From: Alphaproteobacteria bacterium
GTDB lineage: Bacteria; Pseudomonadota; Alphaproteobacteria; GCA-2731375
Direction: 5' to 3'
Length of the DNA stretch: 44,349 nucleotides
NCBI GenBank assembly: GCA_030747035.1
Contig: JASLLM010000008.1
Coordinates: forward strand, 1-44,349
Shown: positions 1 through 9,155 of the stretch, in pieces
Position numbering within the stretch: position 1 is the first letter of the stretch
Layout of the letters: each line of letters begins with the position of its first letter
The notes under the pieces: generated by a model
Told to the model about the DNA's origin: nothing
Databases searched by the model: none
What the model saw: only the letters and a program-made list of their open reading frames with translations
Program-made: the position numbers and the translations under genes

Positions 1-74
1 TCGAATCACAAACACCCATTCAATCAAAGATCAAAAAGCAAAACGTCGATTCAGAAGATCCCGGAAACGCTCTA
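1..74. repeat. Inverted terminal repeat, left copy (dispersed element end)
   Basis: These 74 bases are the exact reverse complement of 44274-44347. The sequence is about 41% GC, clearly poorer than its surroundings. Read outward from the window interior, the repeat begins at a TA dinucleotide followed by GAGCGTTTCC. A TA boundary is typical of IS630/Tc1-type elements and their MITE derivatives. No transposase is visible, because the window ends inside the repeat. The repeat replaces the 5' end of the substrate-binding protein gene. The likeliest reading is one end of a multicopy element at which assembly stopped. Confidence 0.85.
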
Positions 75-1640
75 GCGGCGACCACTGCCTTGGCGATGGT
101 TGTCGCCGGCGCTTCCGGTGTCAATGCGAAAGAGTTTCGGTGGGGTTTCCAGACCGACACGGATAGTCTGGACCCACATGCTCATGCTGTTACCTTCACC
201 ATCGGCTTCCTGGGCAATGTCTACGAGGGCCTGGTGCGCCGCGATGGCGATTTGAAGACGGAACCGGCGTTGGCCGAATCCTGGACGGTTTCGGACGATG
301 CCACGGTTTGGACCTTCAAATTGCGGAAGGGCGTGAAGTTCCATAACGGCAATGATTTCAATGCCGACGACGTGCTGTTCAGCTACAAGCGGATTTCCGA
401 TCCCGATGCACAGATGAAGACCAACGTGGCATCGGTCAAGGAAGTGAAAAAGGTCGATGATCATACGGTGCAATTCATCACCCATGCGCCAAACCCGATC
501 CTGACCTCGCGCCTGAACAGCGTCTTCATCATGGATAAGGAATGGTCGGAAGAAACCGGTTCCACCAAGGTGACGGTGATGGATCAGGACAAGATCAGCC
601 CGGCCGGCCAGAAGGCCATGGGTACGGGCGCTTTCATCATCACCGAACGTCAGGCCCAGGTTAAGACCACTTTGGTGCCGAACAAGAACTGGTGGGATAA
701 GGCACGGCACAATCTGACCAAGGTCACGATGACGCCGGTCAAGCAGGATTCGACGCGTGTCGCGGCCCTGTTGTCCGGCGAATTGGACATGGCCTATCCG
801 GTGCCGACCCAGGACATCAACCGGGTCAACGGCAACAACGGCACCTCCGTCCTGTTGGGGCCGGAATTGCGCACCATCTTCATGTTCATGGATCAGGGCA
901 GCAAGACCCTGTTCGGTACGGACACCAAGAACCCGTTCCTGGATCAGCGGGTCCGTCAGGCGCTGTACCAATCCATCAATATTGAAGCCATCAAGAAGAA
1001 AATCATGCGGAATTTGGCAACGCCTTCGGCAATCATGATCTCGCCGAAGCTGTTCGATCGTTCCGGTGACTTCAACCGGTATTCCTATGATCCGGCGGCG
1101 GCCAAGAAGCTGCTGGCCGATGCCGGTTATGCCAATGGCCTGTCGGCCCGGTTTGACTGCCCCAATGACCGCTATGTCAATGACGAGCAGATTTGCCAGG
1201 CCGTGACCTCCATGGCCGCCAAGGTCGGCATCAAGCTAAACCTGACGGCAAAGCCAAAGGCGCAGTACTTCAAGCAGGTGCTGAACCCGAAGAACCGCGA
1301 CTATCACGTGGGTCTGATTGGCTGGACGCCTGGTTCCTTCGACAGTCACAATGTGGTGACCAATCTGATCGCGTCCTACAGCGATGCGAAAAAGACCGGC
1401 CGCTACAATCTGTCGAACCATAGCGATGCGCGGATTGACGCGTTGAACCCGATGATCCAATCGGAAACCAACAAGTCAAAGCGTGACGCCATGATCGCCG
1501 AGGTCTTCAAGCTGGTGCATGACAATGTGTATTACATTCCGCTGCATCAGCAGGGTCTGGCCTGGGGCAAACGGGACAACATCTCATTGTGGCAACGGGC
1601 CGACAACCAGTTCCGTTTCTACTATGTGACCGTCAAGTAG
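75..1640 (+). CDS. Peptide ABC transporter substrate-binding protein (SBP_bac_5), 5'-truncated
   Basis: This is the periplasmic binding protein of a dipeptide/oligopeptide (Dpp/Opp) type importer. The mature part begins near AKEFRWGF and shows the family's usual opening, with an early 'TDSLDPHAH' segment and '[10 protein letters not shown]...[14 protein letters not shown]'-like blocks, then a C-terminal lobe ending at a TAG. Only the last part of a signal peptide ([19 protein letters not shown]) is encoded. The ATG and n-region are missing because the terminal repeat joins at codon 72-74. The frame stays open through the repeat but has no ATG. The TTG at 90 and the ATG at 96 lie inside the hydrophobic core and are unlikely true starts. 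The gene heads the transporter operon that follows. Confidence 0.9.
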   Translation, partial: AATTALAMVVAGASGVNAKEFRWGFQTDTDSLDPHAHAVTFTIGFLGNVYEGLVRRDGDLKTEPALAESWTVSDDATVWTFKLRKGVKFHNGNDFNADDVLFSYKRISDPDAQMKTNVASVKEVKKVDDHTVQFITHAPNPILTSRLNSVFIMDKEWSEETGSTKVTVMDQDKISPAGQKAMGTGAFIITERQAQVKTTLVPNKNWWDKARHNLTKVTMTPVKQDSTRVAALLSGELDMAYPVPTQDINRVNGNNGTSVLLGPELRTIFMFMDQGSKTLFGTDTKNPFLDQRVRQALYQSINIEAIKKKIMRNLATPSAIMISPKLFDRSGDFNRYSYDPAAAKKLLADAGYANGLSARFDCPNDRYVNDEQICQAVTSMAAKVGIKLNLTAKPKAQYFKQVLNPKNRDYHVGLIGWTPGSFDSHNVVTNLIASYSDAKKTGRYNLSNHSDARIDALNPMIQSETNKSKRDAMIAEVFKLVHDNVYYIPLHQQGLAWGKRDNISLWQRADNQFRFYYVTVK

Positions 1641-1666
1641 TAACCGTTTGCATTTGACGAAACTGG

Positions 1667-1697
1667 GCGCCGCCACGGATTGTCATCGTGGCGGCGC
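1667..1697 (+). terminator. Intercistronic stem-loop after the binding-protein gene
   Basis: A perfect 11-bp inverted repeat (GCGCCGCCACG / CGTGGCGGCGC) with a 9-nt loop lies 26 bases after the binding-protein stop and 56 bases before the first permease. A short T run (GGTTTT) follows. In ABC operons a hairpin here usually acts as a leaky terminator or mRNA stabiliser that keeps binding-protein levels above permease levels. That role is inferred. Confidence 0.6.
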
Positions 1698-1753
1698 ACC
1701 GGTTTTCGCGGTATGAGATCTAAGCATTAACTAATGGACGGCGGAAGCGAACG

Positions 1754-2743
1754 ATGATTGCATTCCTGGTCCGGCGGCTGTTGCAGGCCATCGCGGTCAT
1801 GGCCGTGGTGGCGCTGTGTGCCTTTTTCATGTTTCAGTTTGTCGGTGATCCGGTCAACCAGATGGTGGCCGAGGATGCCACCGCCGAGGACCGTGAATAT
1901 CTGCGCGAGCAACTGGGCCTGAACGACCCCATTCCGGTTCAATTCGCCAATTTCGCATTGAACGCGGCGCGGGGGAACTATGGCGTCTCCTATCAGCACA
2001 AACGCCCGGTCTCCGCGTTGATATTGGAGCGTATGCCGGCGACCCTGGAACTGGCGGTGACAGCGGCGATCATGGCTGCCCTGCTGGGGGTGCCGATGGG
2101 GGTTTATACGGGACTTAGGCGGCATGGCTTTATGTCCAAACTGGTCATGACCTTGTCGCTGATCGGCATTTCCCTGCCGACATTCCTGATAGGTATTCTG
2201 TTGATTTATCTGTTTGCCGTTATTTTGGGCTGGCTGCCGTCTTTCGGCCGGGGCGATGTGATCAAGATGGGGGCTTGGGAGTCCAATTTCCTGTCGGTAT
2301 CGGGCCTGAAGTCGATCATCTTGCCGGCCAATACCCTGGCGCTGTTTCAAATGACTTTCATCATGCGGCTGATCCGGTCCGAGATGCTGGAGGTCCTGCG
2401 CACCGATTTTATCAAGTTCGCCCGCGCCCGGGGGCTGCCGAACCGGGCGATCAACTATGGCCATGCCCTGAAAAACACCCTGGTGCCGGTGATTACCATA
2501 ATCGGACTGCAACTCGGCTCGTTGATCGCCTTCGCCATTATCACCGAGACCGTGTTTCAATGGCCCGGCATGGGCCAGTTGTTCCTGCAGGCGGTGCAGG
2601 TGGTCGATATTCCGATCATGTCCGCCTACCTGATCCTGATCGCATTCTTCTTCGTCGTCATCAATCTGATCGTCGATATGCTCTATTACGTCGTCGATCC
2701 GCGCCTGCGGGTTGACCAGCCGGCGGGGGGCGGTCATGGCTGA
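1754..2743 (+). CDS. dppB: Peptide ABC transporter permease, DppB-type
   Basis: This 329-residue inner-membrane permease belongs to the peptide importer. It starts with the hallmark DppB/OppB N-terminus (MIAFLVRRLLQAI, then a long hydrophobic helix) and the 'DPVNQM...LREQLGLNDPIPVQF' type periplasmic loop. It has six predicted membrane spans and an EAA-loop region around 'DFIKFARARGLPNRAI' that would contact the ATPases. The start is the ATG behind a GGCGGAAG Shine-Dalgarno. The stop overlaps the next permease start by 8 bases, which suggests translational coupling. The exact substrate cannot be read from sequence: di-, oligopeptides, nickel or opines are all possible for this family. Confidence 0.93.
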   Translation: MIAFLVRRLLQAIAVMAVVALCAFFMFQFVGDPVNQMVAEDATAEDREYLREQLGLNDPIPVQFANFALNAARGNYGVSYQHKRPVSALILERMPATLELAVTAAIMAALLGVPMGVYTGLRRHGFMSKLVMTLSLIGISLPTFLIGILLIYLFAVILGWLPSFGRGDVIKMGAWESNFLSVSGLKSIILPANTLALFQMTFIMRLIRSEMLEVLRTDFIKFARARGLPNRAINYGHALKNTLVPVITIIGLQLGSLIAFAIITETVFQWPGMGQLFLQAVQVVDIPIMSAYLILIAFFFVVINLIVDMLYYVVDPRLRVDQPAGGGHG

Positions 2744-3701
2744 ACAGGCAACCGCCGGCCCGGGGCCCAACGAACGCCCGGCCCCGCCGCAAACGACCTT
2801 GCAGCGGATCTGGGACAGCGACGTCTTTTACTCCTTCCGTTCGTCGAAAGTGACCATGGTCGCCGCGGCGGTCACGGCGGTGATTTTCTTCATGGCGATC
2901 TTCGCCCCCTGGGTCGCGCCCCATCAGCCCTTTGACGTAGCGACCGTCGATCTGATGGACGCGGAACTGCCACCTTCATGGGAAGCCGAAGGAGATCCGC
3001 GCTTTCTGATCGGCACCGACAATCTTGGCCGCGATCTGTGGTCGACCATTCTGTACGGCACGCGAATTTCCCTGACCGTCGGCTTCCTAAGCGTGATTTT
3101 CGGCCTTTTGGTGGGCGTCGGCCTGGGTTTGGTCTCGGGCTATGTGGGTGGCTATGTGGATGCCTTTATCATGCGCGTGGCGGAAATTCAGCTCTCCATT
3201 CCCGGTATTTTGATCGCGCTGCTGCTGGCCGGCATCCTGCGCGGCGTTCTCAGTGCCGAGGCCTACAACGATGCCGTGGTCTGGGTTCTTGTCCTCACCA
3301 TCGGCACCTCCATCTGGCCGCAATTCGCGCGGACCGTGCGCGGTTCCACCCTGGTGGAGCGCAACAAGGAATACGTCCTCGCCGCCCGGGTCATCGGCCT
3401 GTCGCGCTTTTCCATCATGCTGCGCCACGTCCTGCCCAATGTGATGGGGCCGGTATTGGTGATCGCCACCATCAATCTGGCCATCGCCATCCTGTCGGAA
3501 GCAACCTTGTCATTCCTGGGCGTCGGCGTGCCGCCGACTGAGCCGTCCCTGGGAACCTTGATCAACGAGGGACAGAACTATCTGTTCTCCGGCCTGTGGT
3601 GGATCACCATATTCCCCGGCGCCGTGCTGGCCATCTTGGTGCTGGCGGTCAATTTGCTGGGCGATTGGCTGCGTGATGCCCTGAACCCGAAGCTGCGGTG
3701 A
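2736..3701 (+). CDS. dppC: Peptide ABC transporter permease, DppC-type
   Basis: This is the second permease subunit, 321 residues from the ATG at 2736. A TTG at 2712 would add eight residues but has no ribosome site; the chosen ATG follows a GGGGGGCGG tract. The protein has a cytoplasmic N-terminus, a first helix near residues 40-65, and the typical DppC segment 'GTDNLGRDLWSTILYGTR' before the transport core. The EAA-type loop is near 'EYVLAARVIGLSRF', and the 'ATLSFLGVGVPPTEPSLG' motif near the C-terminus is diagnostic. It pairs with the preceding DppB-type protein to form the pore. Confidence 0.93.
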   Translation: MAEQATAGPGPNERPAPPQTTLQRIWDSDVFYSFRSSKVTMVAAAVTAVIFFMAIFAPWVAPHQPFDVATVDLMDAELPPSWEAEGDPRFLIGTDNLGRDLWSTILYGTRISLTVGFLSVIFGLLVGVGLGLVSGYVGGYVDAFIMRVAEIQLSIPGILIALLLAGILRGVLSAEAYNDAVVWVLVLTIGTSIWPQFARTVRGSTLVERNKEYVLAARVIGLSRFSIMLRHVLPNVMGPVLVIATINLAIAILSEATLSFLGVGVPPTEPSLGTLINEGQNYLFSGLWWITIFPGAVLAILVLAVNLLGDWLRDALNPKLR

Positions 3702-3715
3702 GGGTGGTCAGGATC

Positions 3716-4717
3716 ATGCAAGGTGATAGCCAAGCCCTCCTGTCCGTGCGCAATCTGCGCATCGAATTCCCGACCCGGCGCGGTACCCTGGTGGCGGTGG
3801 ACGATATTTCCTTCGATATTTCGCCGGGCGAGATCCTGGGCGTTGTGGGGGAATCCGGTGCCGGCAAGTCCCTGACCGGAGCTGCCATCATCGGCCTGCT
3901 GGAGCCGCCGGGCCGCATTGCCCAGGGCGAGATCATTCTGGAGGGCGAGCGCATTGATAACCTGCCCTATGAAGCGATCCGCCGCATCCGGGGGCGGCGC
4001 ATCGGTGCCATTTTTCAGGATCCCCTGACCTCCCTGAACCCGCTCTATTCGGTTAGCCGGCAATTGACGGAAACCATTCAGACCCATTTGCCCATGAACG
4101 ACAAACAAGCCCGGGATCGGGCGCTGGAGCTGTTGGACGAGGTGGGCATACCGGGCGCCGAGGAACGCATCGACCACTACCCGCATCAGTTTTCGGGCGG
4201 CATGCGCCAACGGGTGGTGATCGCGCTGGCGCTTTGTGCCGAGCCGCGCCTGATTATCGCGGACGAACCGACCACGGCACTGGACGTCTCCATCCAGGCG
4301 CAGATCATCTCGTTGCTGAAGCGTCTGTGCAAGGATCATGGTACCGCCGTCATGCTGGTGACCCACGACATGGGCGTGATTGCAGAGGCGGCGGACCGGG
4401 TCGCCGTGATGTATTCGGGCCGTATCGCCGAGATCGGGCCGGTGCAGGAAGTGGTCCGCGCGGCCAAGCATCCCTATACCCATGGCCTGATGGGTTCGAT
4501 ACCCCATATCGGCCATCACGTGGATCAACTGACCCAGATCGAGGGTTCCATGCCCCGCTTGCAGGAAATCCCGCCGGGCTGTCCCTTCAATCCTCGCTGT
4601 GAAGACGTGACGGATCGTTGCCGGGTGGAGCGGCCGAACCTGCAGCCCGCCGAGCACTCGGAAGTTGCCTGTCATCTGTTCGATGGACAGACGGCGGAGG
4701 TTCAGGTCAATGAATAG
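3716..4717 (+). CDS. dppD: Peptide ABC transporter ATP-binding protein, DppD-type
   Basis: This is the first of two cytoplasmic ATPases driving the importer. Visible motifs are Walker A (GESGAGKS), signature (FSGGMRQR), Walker B ([12 protein letters not shown]) and the switch His in VTHDMG. The C-terminal oligopeptide extension carries the Cys-rich '[15 protein letters not shown]' block. I prefer the ATG at 3716; the GTG at 3698, which overlaps the upstream stop, adds six residues and is possible. The stop overlaps the start of the second ATPase by 8 bases. Confidence 0.93.
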   Translation: MQGDSQALLSVRNLRIEFPTRRGTLVAVDDISFDISPGEILGVVGESGAGKSLTGAAIIGLLEPPGRIAQGEIILEGERIDNLPYEAIRRIRGRRIGAIFQDPLTSLNPLYSVSRQLTETIQTHLPMNDKQARDRALELLDEVGIPGAEERIDHYPHQFSGGMRQRVVIALALCAEPRLIIADEPTTALDVSIQAQIISLLKRLCKDHGTAVMLVTHDMGVIAEAADRVAVMYSGRIAEIGPVQEVVRAAKHPYTHGLMGSIPHIGHHVDQLTQIEGSMPRLQEIPPGCPFNPRCEDVTDRCRVERPNLQPAEHSEVACHLFDGQTAEVQVNE

Positions 4718-5729
4718 TACCGCGCATAACGATGCCGAGCCGTTGGTTTCAGTCGACGGTCTGGTGCGCCATTTTGATGTCTCCGCGCCTTTTCTAAACC
4801 GCTTGTTCGAGCGTTTGGACCGCTCTTACGTGAAGGCGGTGGATGGCATCGATTTTGAAATTGGCCGGGGCGAAACCTTTTCCCTGGTCGGCGAGTCCGG
4901 CTGCGGAAAGTCCACGGTGGCCCGTCTGATTGTTGGCCTGTATCAGCCCTCGGCGGGGTCGATCCGCTACGAAGGGGTGGAGATCGGGCCGGTGGAAGCG
5001 GCCGCCGACCGCAAGCGCATGCAGCCCCATATGCAGATGATCTTTCAGGATCCCTATGCCTCGCTCAATCCGCGCTGGCGGGTCGCCGATATCGTGGCGG
5101 AGCCGATCCGTGTCCGGGGCCTGTTACAGGGCAAGCCGGAAATTCTCAGCCGCGTCGGTGATTTGTTGAGCCAGGTGGGCCTCTCGCCCGCCGATGGCGA
5201 CCGCTACCCCCATGAGTTTTCGGGCGGTCAGCGCCAACGCATCTCCATCGCCCGGGCCCTGGCTGGGGAACCGGAATTCCTGGTCTGTGACGAGCCGACT
5301 TCGGCCCTGGATGTTTCGGTGCAGGCGCAGATCCTGAACCTGATGAAGGAATTACAGGACCGCCTGGGCCTGACCTACCTGTTCATCAGCCATGATCTGG
5401 CGGTGGTCTATCACGTCTCCACCAAGGTCGGGGTGATGTATTTGGGCCGGCTGGTGGAATGGGCCGATACCAAGACCCTGTTCGAGAACCCGCGCCATCC
5501 CTATACGCGGATGCTGCTGGATGCCATCCCAGATCTGGAAATGTCGGGCCGCCAGCGTATCCCCGTGGCCGGCGAAGTGCCCAGCCCGATCAATCCACCA
5601 TCCGGCTGCGCCTTCCATCCCCGCTGCCCGCACGCTGAGGAACGCTGCCGCACCGAAGCGCCCGAGGCCCGCGTCTATGACGGCGTCCATGTTTCCTGCC
5701 ATGCGGTGGCCGACGGTCGTATCGGCTGA
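4710..5729 (+). CDS. dppF: Peptide ABC transporter ATP-binding protein, DppF-type
   Basis: This is the second ATPase of the importer, 339 residues. It has Walker A (GESGCGKST), signature (FSGGQRQR), Walker B (FLVCDEPTSALD), the switch His (ISHDLAVV) and a C-terminal 'GCAFHPRCPHAEERC' block. A 20-30 residue insert between the first strand and Walker A (near 'FLNRLFERLDRSYVKAVDG') is typical of DppF/OppF. The start is the ATG at 4710 with GGAGG nine bases upstream, inside the end of the DppD-type gene. It is the last gene of the five-gene operon. No clear terminator follows. Confidence 0.93.
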   Translation: MNSTAHNDAEPLVSVDGLVRHFDVSAPFLNRLFERLDRSYVKAVDGIDFEIGRGETFSLVGESGCGKSTVARLIVGLYQPSAGSIRYEGVEIGPVEAAADRKRMQPHMQMIFQDPYASLNPRWRVADIVAEPIRVRGLLQGKPEILSRVGDLLSQVGLSPADGDRYPHEFSGGQRQRISIARALAGEPEFLVCDEPTSALDVSVQAQILNLMKELQDRLGLTYLFISHDLAVVYHVSTKVGVMYLGRLVEWADTKTLFENPRHPYTRMLLDAIPDLEMSGRQRIPVAGEVPSPINPPSGCAFHPRCPHAEERCRTEAPEARVYDGVHVSCHAVADGRIG

Positions 5730-5786
5730 AGGGTATTGCTACACTCCAAATCGGATCTCTTGATTCGTGATCATGGGGGGAAAGCA

Positions 5787-6161
5787 ATGAGCAATTTGTC
5801 GGGTTGGTGTTTTCGCTTGGCTGTTTTGTATGCCTTGTTCGGGATGGTCATGGGGGAAGCCATGGCCATGTCCGGCGATCACGGGCAGATGCCGGTGCAT
5901 GCGCATATCAATGTTCTGGGCTGGGTCAGCCTGGCGCTGTTTGGCGTCTTCTATAAACTGTGGCCCGCGGCGGCGGTGGGGCGGTTGCCCCTGGCGCAGT
6001 TCGTGCTGTTCAACATCGGCATTATCGTGCAGGCCGTCTCCGTATCGATTATTTTAAGCGGCAACGAAGCCGCTGGGCCGTTCGCCGGCATTGGTTCCGC
6101 CTTCCTGATCATCTCCATGGCACTGTTCGCCTACCTAGTCTATCGCCACGCCACAGAGTAG
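5787..6161 (+). CDS. Small membrane protein resembling part of heme-copper oxidase subunit I
   Basis: A 124-residue protein with four predicted membrane helices. Helix 2 begins with VHAHINVLGWVSLALFG, which resembles the heme-ligand helix of cytochrome oxidase and nitric oxide reductase subunit I, where the paired HxH motif binds heme. The protein is far too short to be an oxidase and lacks the CuB histidines. Stand-alone proteins of this size with the same motif occur in proteobacteria; their role is not known to me. The start is the ATG after GGGGGGAAAG. It lies 57 bases after the ABC operon and converges on the next gene. Confidence 0.7.
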   Translation: MSNLSGWCFRLAVLYALFGMVMGEAMAMSGDHGQMPVHAHINVLGWVSLALFGVFYKLWPAAAVGRLPLAQFVLFNIGIIVQAVSVSIILSGNEAAGPFAGIGSAFLIISMALFAYLVYRHATE

Positions 6162-6170
6162 GGACGGTGT

Positions 6171-7007
6171 CTAAATTTCGATGATGTCGAGATCTTCGCC
6201 GGTGACGATTTCGCCCGCATAGCCCGCTGAGTCAAATTCCGGCACAACGCCCGGCAGATGATGGGTCAGCACGACCTTGGCAACGCCGGCCTGGGCGGCG
6301 ATGTCGATACAGTCCTGGGGGCTGGCATGGAATTCGTGCAGACGCTCGATGATTCTGCGGCGTTCAGGTGGCAACTCCGGCGAGGGCGCGGCGGCGCAGG
6401 CATCGATTACCAGGAGATCGACGCCTTGGCAGAAATCGATCAATTCATCGCATTTGGCCGTGTCGCCCGTGACCACCAGGCTTCGGCCCCGATAGGTATA
6501 GCGATAGGCCAGGGCGTGCATGGGCGGGTGGTAGACCGGCCCGGCCTCCACCAGGCAGCCGTCGATACTTTCCGACCAGCCGACCGGCACGTCGCGCACC
6601 GTGATTTCATCGAATCCGGCGCGGGGAAAGCGCAGGTCCATGGCCCATTCCGCCTGCTCGCGATAATAGCTCTCGACCAATTGCTGGTGCATGTCCCTGG
6701 TGCCGATGGGCCCGGTTACCGTCAGTTTCAGCCTGCCCGCATTCCAGCTACCCCAGACGAAGGCGGGATAGCCCAAGATATGATCCCAATGCATATGGGT
6801 CAGGGCGACGTTATGCACCTCTTGCAACGGCACCTCGGCCGCCAATAGCTGGCCGACCACGCCGTCGCCCGCATCAACCAGCATGTGGCCCCCATCGCCC
6901 CACTGCACCAAGGCGGCGGGATGGTGCCGCTCCAGGCTGGGCCGGGGCGAACCGGTGCCGAGCAAAATGATGCGGAAGGTTTCCGGGTTACGGTCTGTCT
7001 CTGCCAT
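6171..7007 (-). CDS. Metallo-beta-lactamase-fold hydrolase (RNase Z-like)
   Basis: A 278-residue zinc hydrolase. The N-terminus 'FRIILLGTGSPRPS' is the first strand of RNase Z/phosphodiesterase-like members. The metal motif is THMHWDH (His71, His73, Asp75, His76). Further ligands are probably the Asp in VVTGDTAK and the His in VVLTHHLPG. Members of this group hydrolyse phosphodiesters, arylsulfates or lactones, and the substrate here is unknown. The chosen ATG at 7007 begins MAETDRNPET; the frame is open further upstream but has no better start. It lies divergent to the flavoprotein gene, 95 bases away. Confidence 0.85.
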   Translation of the reverse strand: MAETDRNPETFRIILLGTGSPRPSLERHHPAALVQWGDGGHMLVDAGDGVVGQLLAAEVPLQEVHNVALTHMHWDHILGYPAFVWGSWNAGRLKLTVTGPIGTRDMHQQLVESYYREQAEWAMDLRFPRAGFDEITVRDVPVGWSESIDGCLVEAGPVYHPPMHALAYRYTYRGRSLVVTGDTAKCDELIDFCQGVDLLVIDACAAAPSPELPPERRRIIERLHEFHASPQDCIDIAAQAGVAKVVLTHHLPGVVPEFDSAGYAGEIVTGEDLDIIEI

Positions 7008-7054
7008 GACCTTGTCCGATGCAAGCTGGCGAAAACCATAGCATCGCGCGATAG

Positions 7055-7067
7055 GCTTGCTAAGCTT
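7055..7067. promoter_or_regulatory. 13-bp motif shared with 9089-9101
   Basis: GCTTGCTAAGCTT lies 35 bases upstream of the flavoprotein start, and the identical 13 bases recur upstream of the E1 gene. The core GCTT-GCT-AAGC is a small inverted repeat, which could suit an operator. No well-spaced sigma-70 hexamers could be fitted to both copies. Confidence 0.35.
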
Positions 7068-7101
7068 AGTGGGAAATATTGTTCTGCCTTGGGAGGGGCC
7101 G

Positions 7102-9054
7102 TTGCAGCATCTTTTCTCACCACTCATCATCCGCGGGCATCAATTGAAGAATCGGATCTTCTCCACCGGCCACATGACGGTGATGCTCGACAAGGACGGC
7201 TATCCCAGCGACCGTATGGCCGCCTATCACCAGGCCCGTGCCGCCGGCGGCGCTGGTTTGGTGATCGTGGAGGCGGCGCGGGTGCATGCGTCCGGCATCG
7301 GTAGCCGGCCCGCCATCGTTGCCTATGATGATGGCTGCATTGCCGGCTACAGCCGTATCGCCGATGCCTGCCACGCCCATGATTGCAAGGTTTTCGGCCA
7401 GCTGTCCCATCCGGGTCGGGAACTGAGCGAGGCATCGGACGGCACCTTCGCCGTCGCACATGCGCCATCGGCCATTCCGAATGAGCGTTTTCATGTCATG
7501 CCCCGGCAGATGCCCATCACCATGATCAACGAGATCGTGGCAGCCTATGGCGCCGCCGCCGGACGCATGCGGCGGGCCGGACTGGATGGTGTCGAGGTGC
7601 TTGCCAGTCATGGCTATTTGCTGTCGCAATTCCTCAATCCCGCCGCCAACCACAGGACCGATCAATACGGCGGCGACCGGGACGGCCGCCTGCGGATCGT
7701 CCGCGAAATACTGGCCGCGGTGCGTCTTGCCGTCGGCGATGACATGGTCGTTGGCATGCGCATCTCCGGTGACGAGATGGAGTATGATGGCCTCGAAGCC
7801 GATGAGGTGCTGGAGGTCGCCGCCGCGTTGGATCAGGAAGAATTACTCGACTACATCAATATTACCGCCGGCACATCCTCCAGCCTTGGCGGTTCGGTGC
7901 ATATCGTGCCGCCTATGGCGGTTGAGCATGGTTATGTTGCGCCGATTGCCGCTGCGATCAAGGCACGCCTATCCATCCCGGTCTTCGTTGCCGGGCGCAT
8001 CAATCAGCCGCAAATCGCCGAACAGGTTCTGGCTGGCGGCCAGGCAGACATGTGCGGCATGACCAGGGCGATGATCGCCGATCCGCGAATGCCCACGAAG
8101 GCACAAGAGGGGCGTTTTGATGACATTCGCGCCTGTGTCGCCTGCAACCAAGCCTGTATCGACCATATGCTGCGCGGTTTTCCGATCTCGTGCATTCAAC
8201 ATCCAGAAACTGGCCGCGAGCTCGAATTCAGCGACCGGGGCACCGTAGCGGTGCCGCGGCGGATCGTTGTTGCCGGTGGAGGGCCGGGCGGGATGAAGGC
8301 CGCCGCCGTTGCCGCCGAACGGGGCCACGATGTCACCTTGTACGAGGCATCATCCGCCCTGGGCGGCCAGGTAAAGCTGGCGCAGTTGCTGCCGGGCCGT
8401 GCCGAATTTGGCGGCATTATCGGCAACCTGCAACACGAAATGACATTGGCGGGCGTCAAGGTGGTGACCGGACGGAAAGTGGACCGTGATTTGATCAATG
8501 AGTTGGCGCCTGATGCGCTCATCGTCGCCACGGGCGCGACGCCGTTCTATCCGGAGATCGAGGGCAGGGAGGACGCCCATGTGCTGGACGGCTGGCAGGT
8601 CCTGCGGGGAGAGGCCAATGTTGGCGCGGATGTGGTCGTCACCGATTGGCGCGGCGACTGGATTGGTATGGGCCTGGCAGAGAAGTTGGTGCGCGAGGGC
8701 TGCCGTGTCCGCTTGGCCGTCAACGGTATCACTGCTGGTCAGATGATCCCACAATATGCCCGCGACAAATGGCTGGGCGATCTGCACCGCCTTGGCGTTG
8801 AGGTAATGCCGTACATGCGCCTGCGTGGCGCCGATGGCGATACGGTTTATTTGCAGCATACAACGTCCGGCGACGCGGTCCTTTGTGAAGGTGTTGATAC
8901 TTTGGTTGCGGCACATGGCCATCAGGCGAATACCGGGCTGGAGGATGAACTGGCCGGCTGGGGTGGCGAGGTGCATCTGGTCGGCGACTGCCTGGCCCCC
9001 CGCACGGCGGAAGAAGCCGTCCTGGAAGGCCTGCGCGCGGGCGTTGCGGTATAG
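7102..9054 (+). CDS. OYE-family Fe-S flavoprotein (2,4-dienoyl-CoA reductase / TMADH-like)
   Basis: A 650-residue oxidoreductase with two parts. Residues 1-340 form an FMN-binding old-yellow-enzyme barrel that starts 'LFSPLIIRGHQLKNRIFS'. It is followed by a [4Fe-4S] motif at Cys345, Cys348, Cys352 and Cys364, and then an FAD/NAD(P) Rossmann region starting near residue 387 (VVAGGGPGG). This architecture is shared by 2,4-dienoyl-CoA reductase, trimethylamine dehydrogenase and bile-acid/enoate reductases, and I cannot decide the substrate. The TTG start at 7102 follows GGGAGGGG and gives the family's usual N-terminus. An earlier start at 7057 is in frame but has no ribosome site. Confidence 0.88.
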   Translation: MQHLFSPLIIRGHQLKNRIFSTGHMTVMLDKDGYPSDRMAAYHQARAAGGAGLVIVEAARVHASGIGSRPAIVAYDDGCIAGYSRIADACHAHDCKVFGQLSHPGRELSEASDGTFAVAHAPSAIPNERFHVMPRQMPITMINEIVAAYGAAAGRMRRAGLDGVEVLASHGYLLSQFLNPAANHRTDQYGGDRDGRLRIVREILAAVRLAVGDDMVVGMRISGDEMEYDGLEADEVLEVAAALDQEELLDYINITAGTSSSLGGSVHIVPPMAVEHGYVAPIAAAIKARLSIPVFVAGRINQPQIAEQVLAGGQADMCGMTRAMIADPRMPTKAQEGRFDDIRACVACNQACIDHMLRGFPISCIQHPETGRELEFSDRGTVAVPRRIVVAGGGPGGMKAAAVAAERGHDVTLYEASSALGGQVKLAQLLPGRAEFGGIIGNLQHEMTLAGVKVVTGRKVDRDLINELAPDALIVATGATPFYPEIEGREDAHVLDGWQVLRGEANVGADVVVTDWRGDWIGMGLAEKLVREGCRVRLAVNGITAGQMIPQYARDKWLGDLHRLGVEVMPYMRLRGADGDTVYLQHTTSGDAVLCEGVDTLVAAHGHQANTGLEDELAGWGGEVHLVGDCLAPRTAEEAVLEGLRAGVAV

Positions 9055-9088
9055 CTGGGAAATCCGCCGCTTCCCAGAACGGCGGGAT

Positions 9089-9101
9089 GCTTGCTAAGCT
9101 T
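9089..9101. promoter_or_regulatory. 13-bp motif shared with 7055-7067
   Basis: This is the second exact copy of GCTTGCTAAGCTT, 54 bases before the E1 gene and 34 bases after the flavoprotein stop. It may be a common operator, but only the identity is directly seen. Confidence 0.35.
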
Positions 9102-9155
9102 GTCCACGGTTAGCACTGGTCTTCGGGAAGGGGCCGCGCGGGCGGTCGATGCAAT

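Noticed and set aside
1727-2770. A 347-codon antisense frame over the DppB-type gene
   Set aside because: His/Gln/Arg-rich composition mirrors hydrophobic codons of the permease; no start signal.
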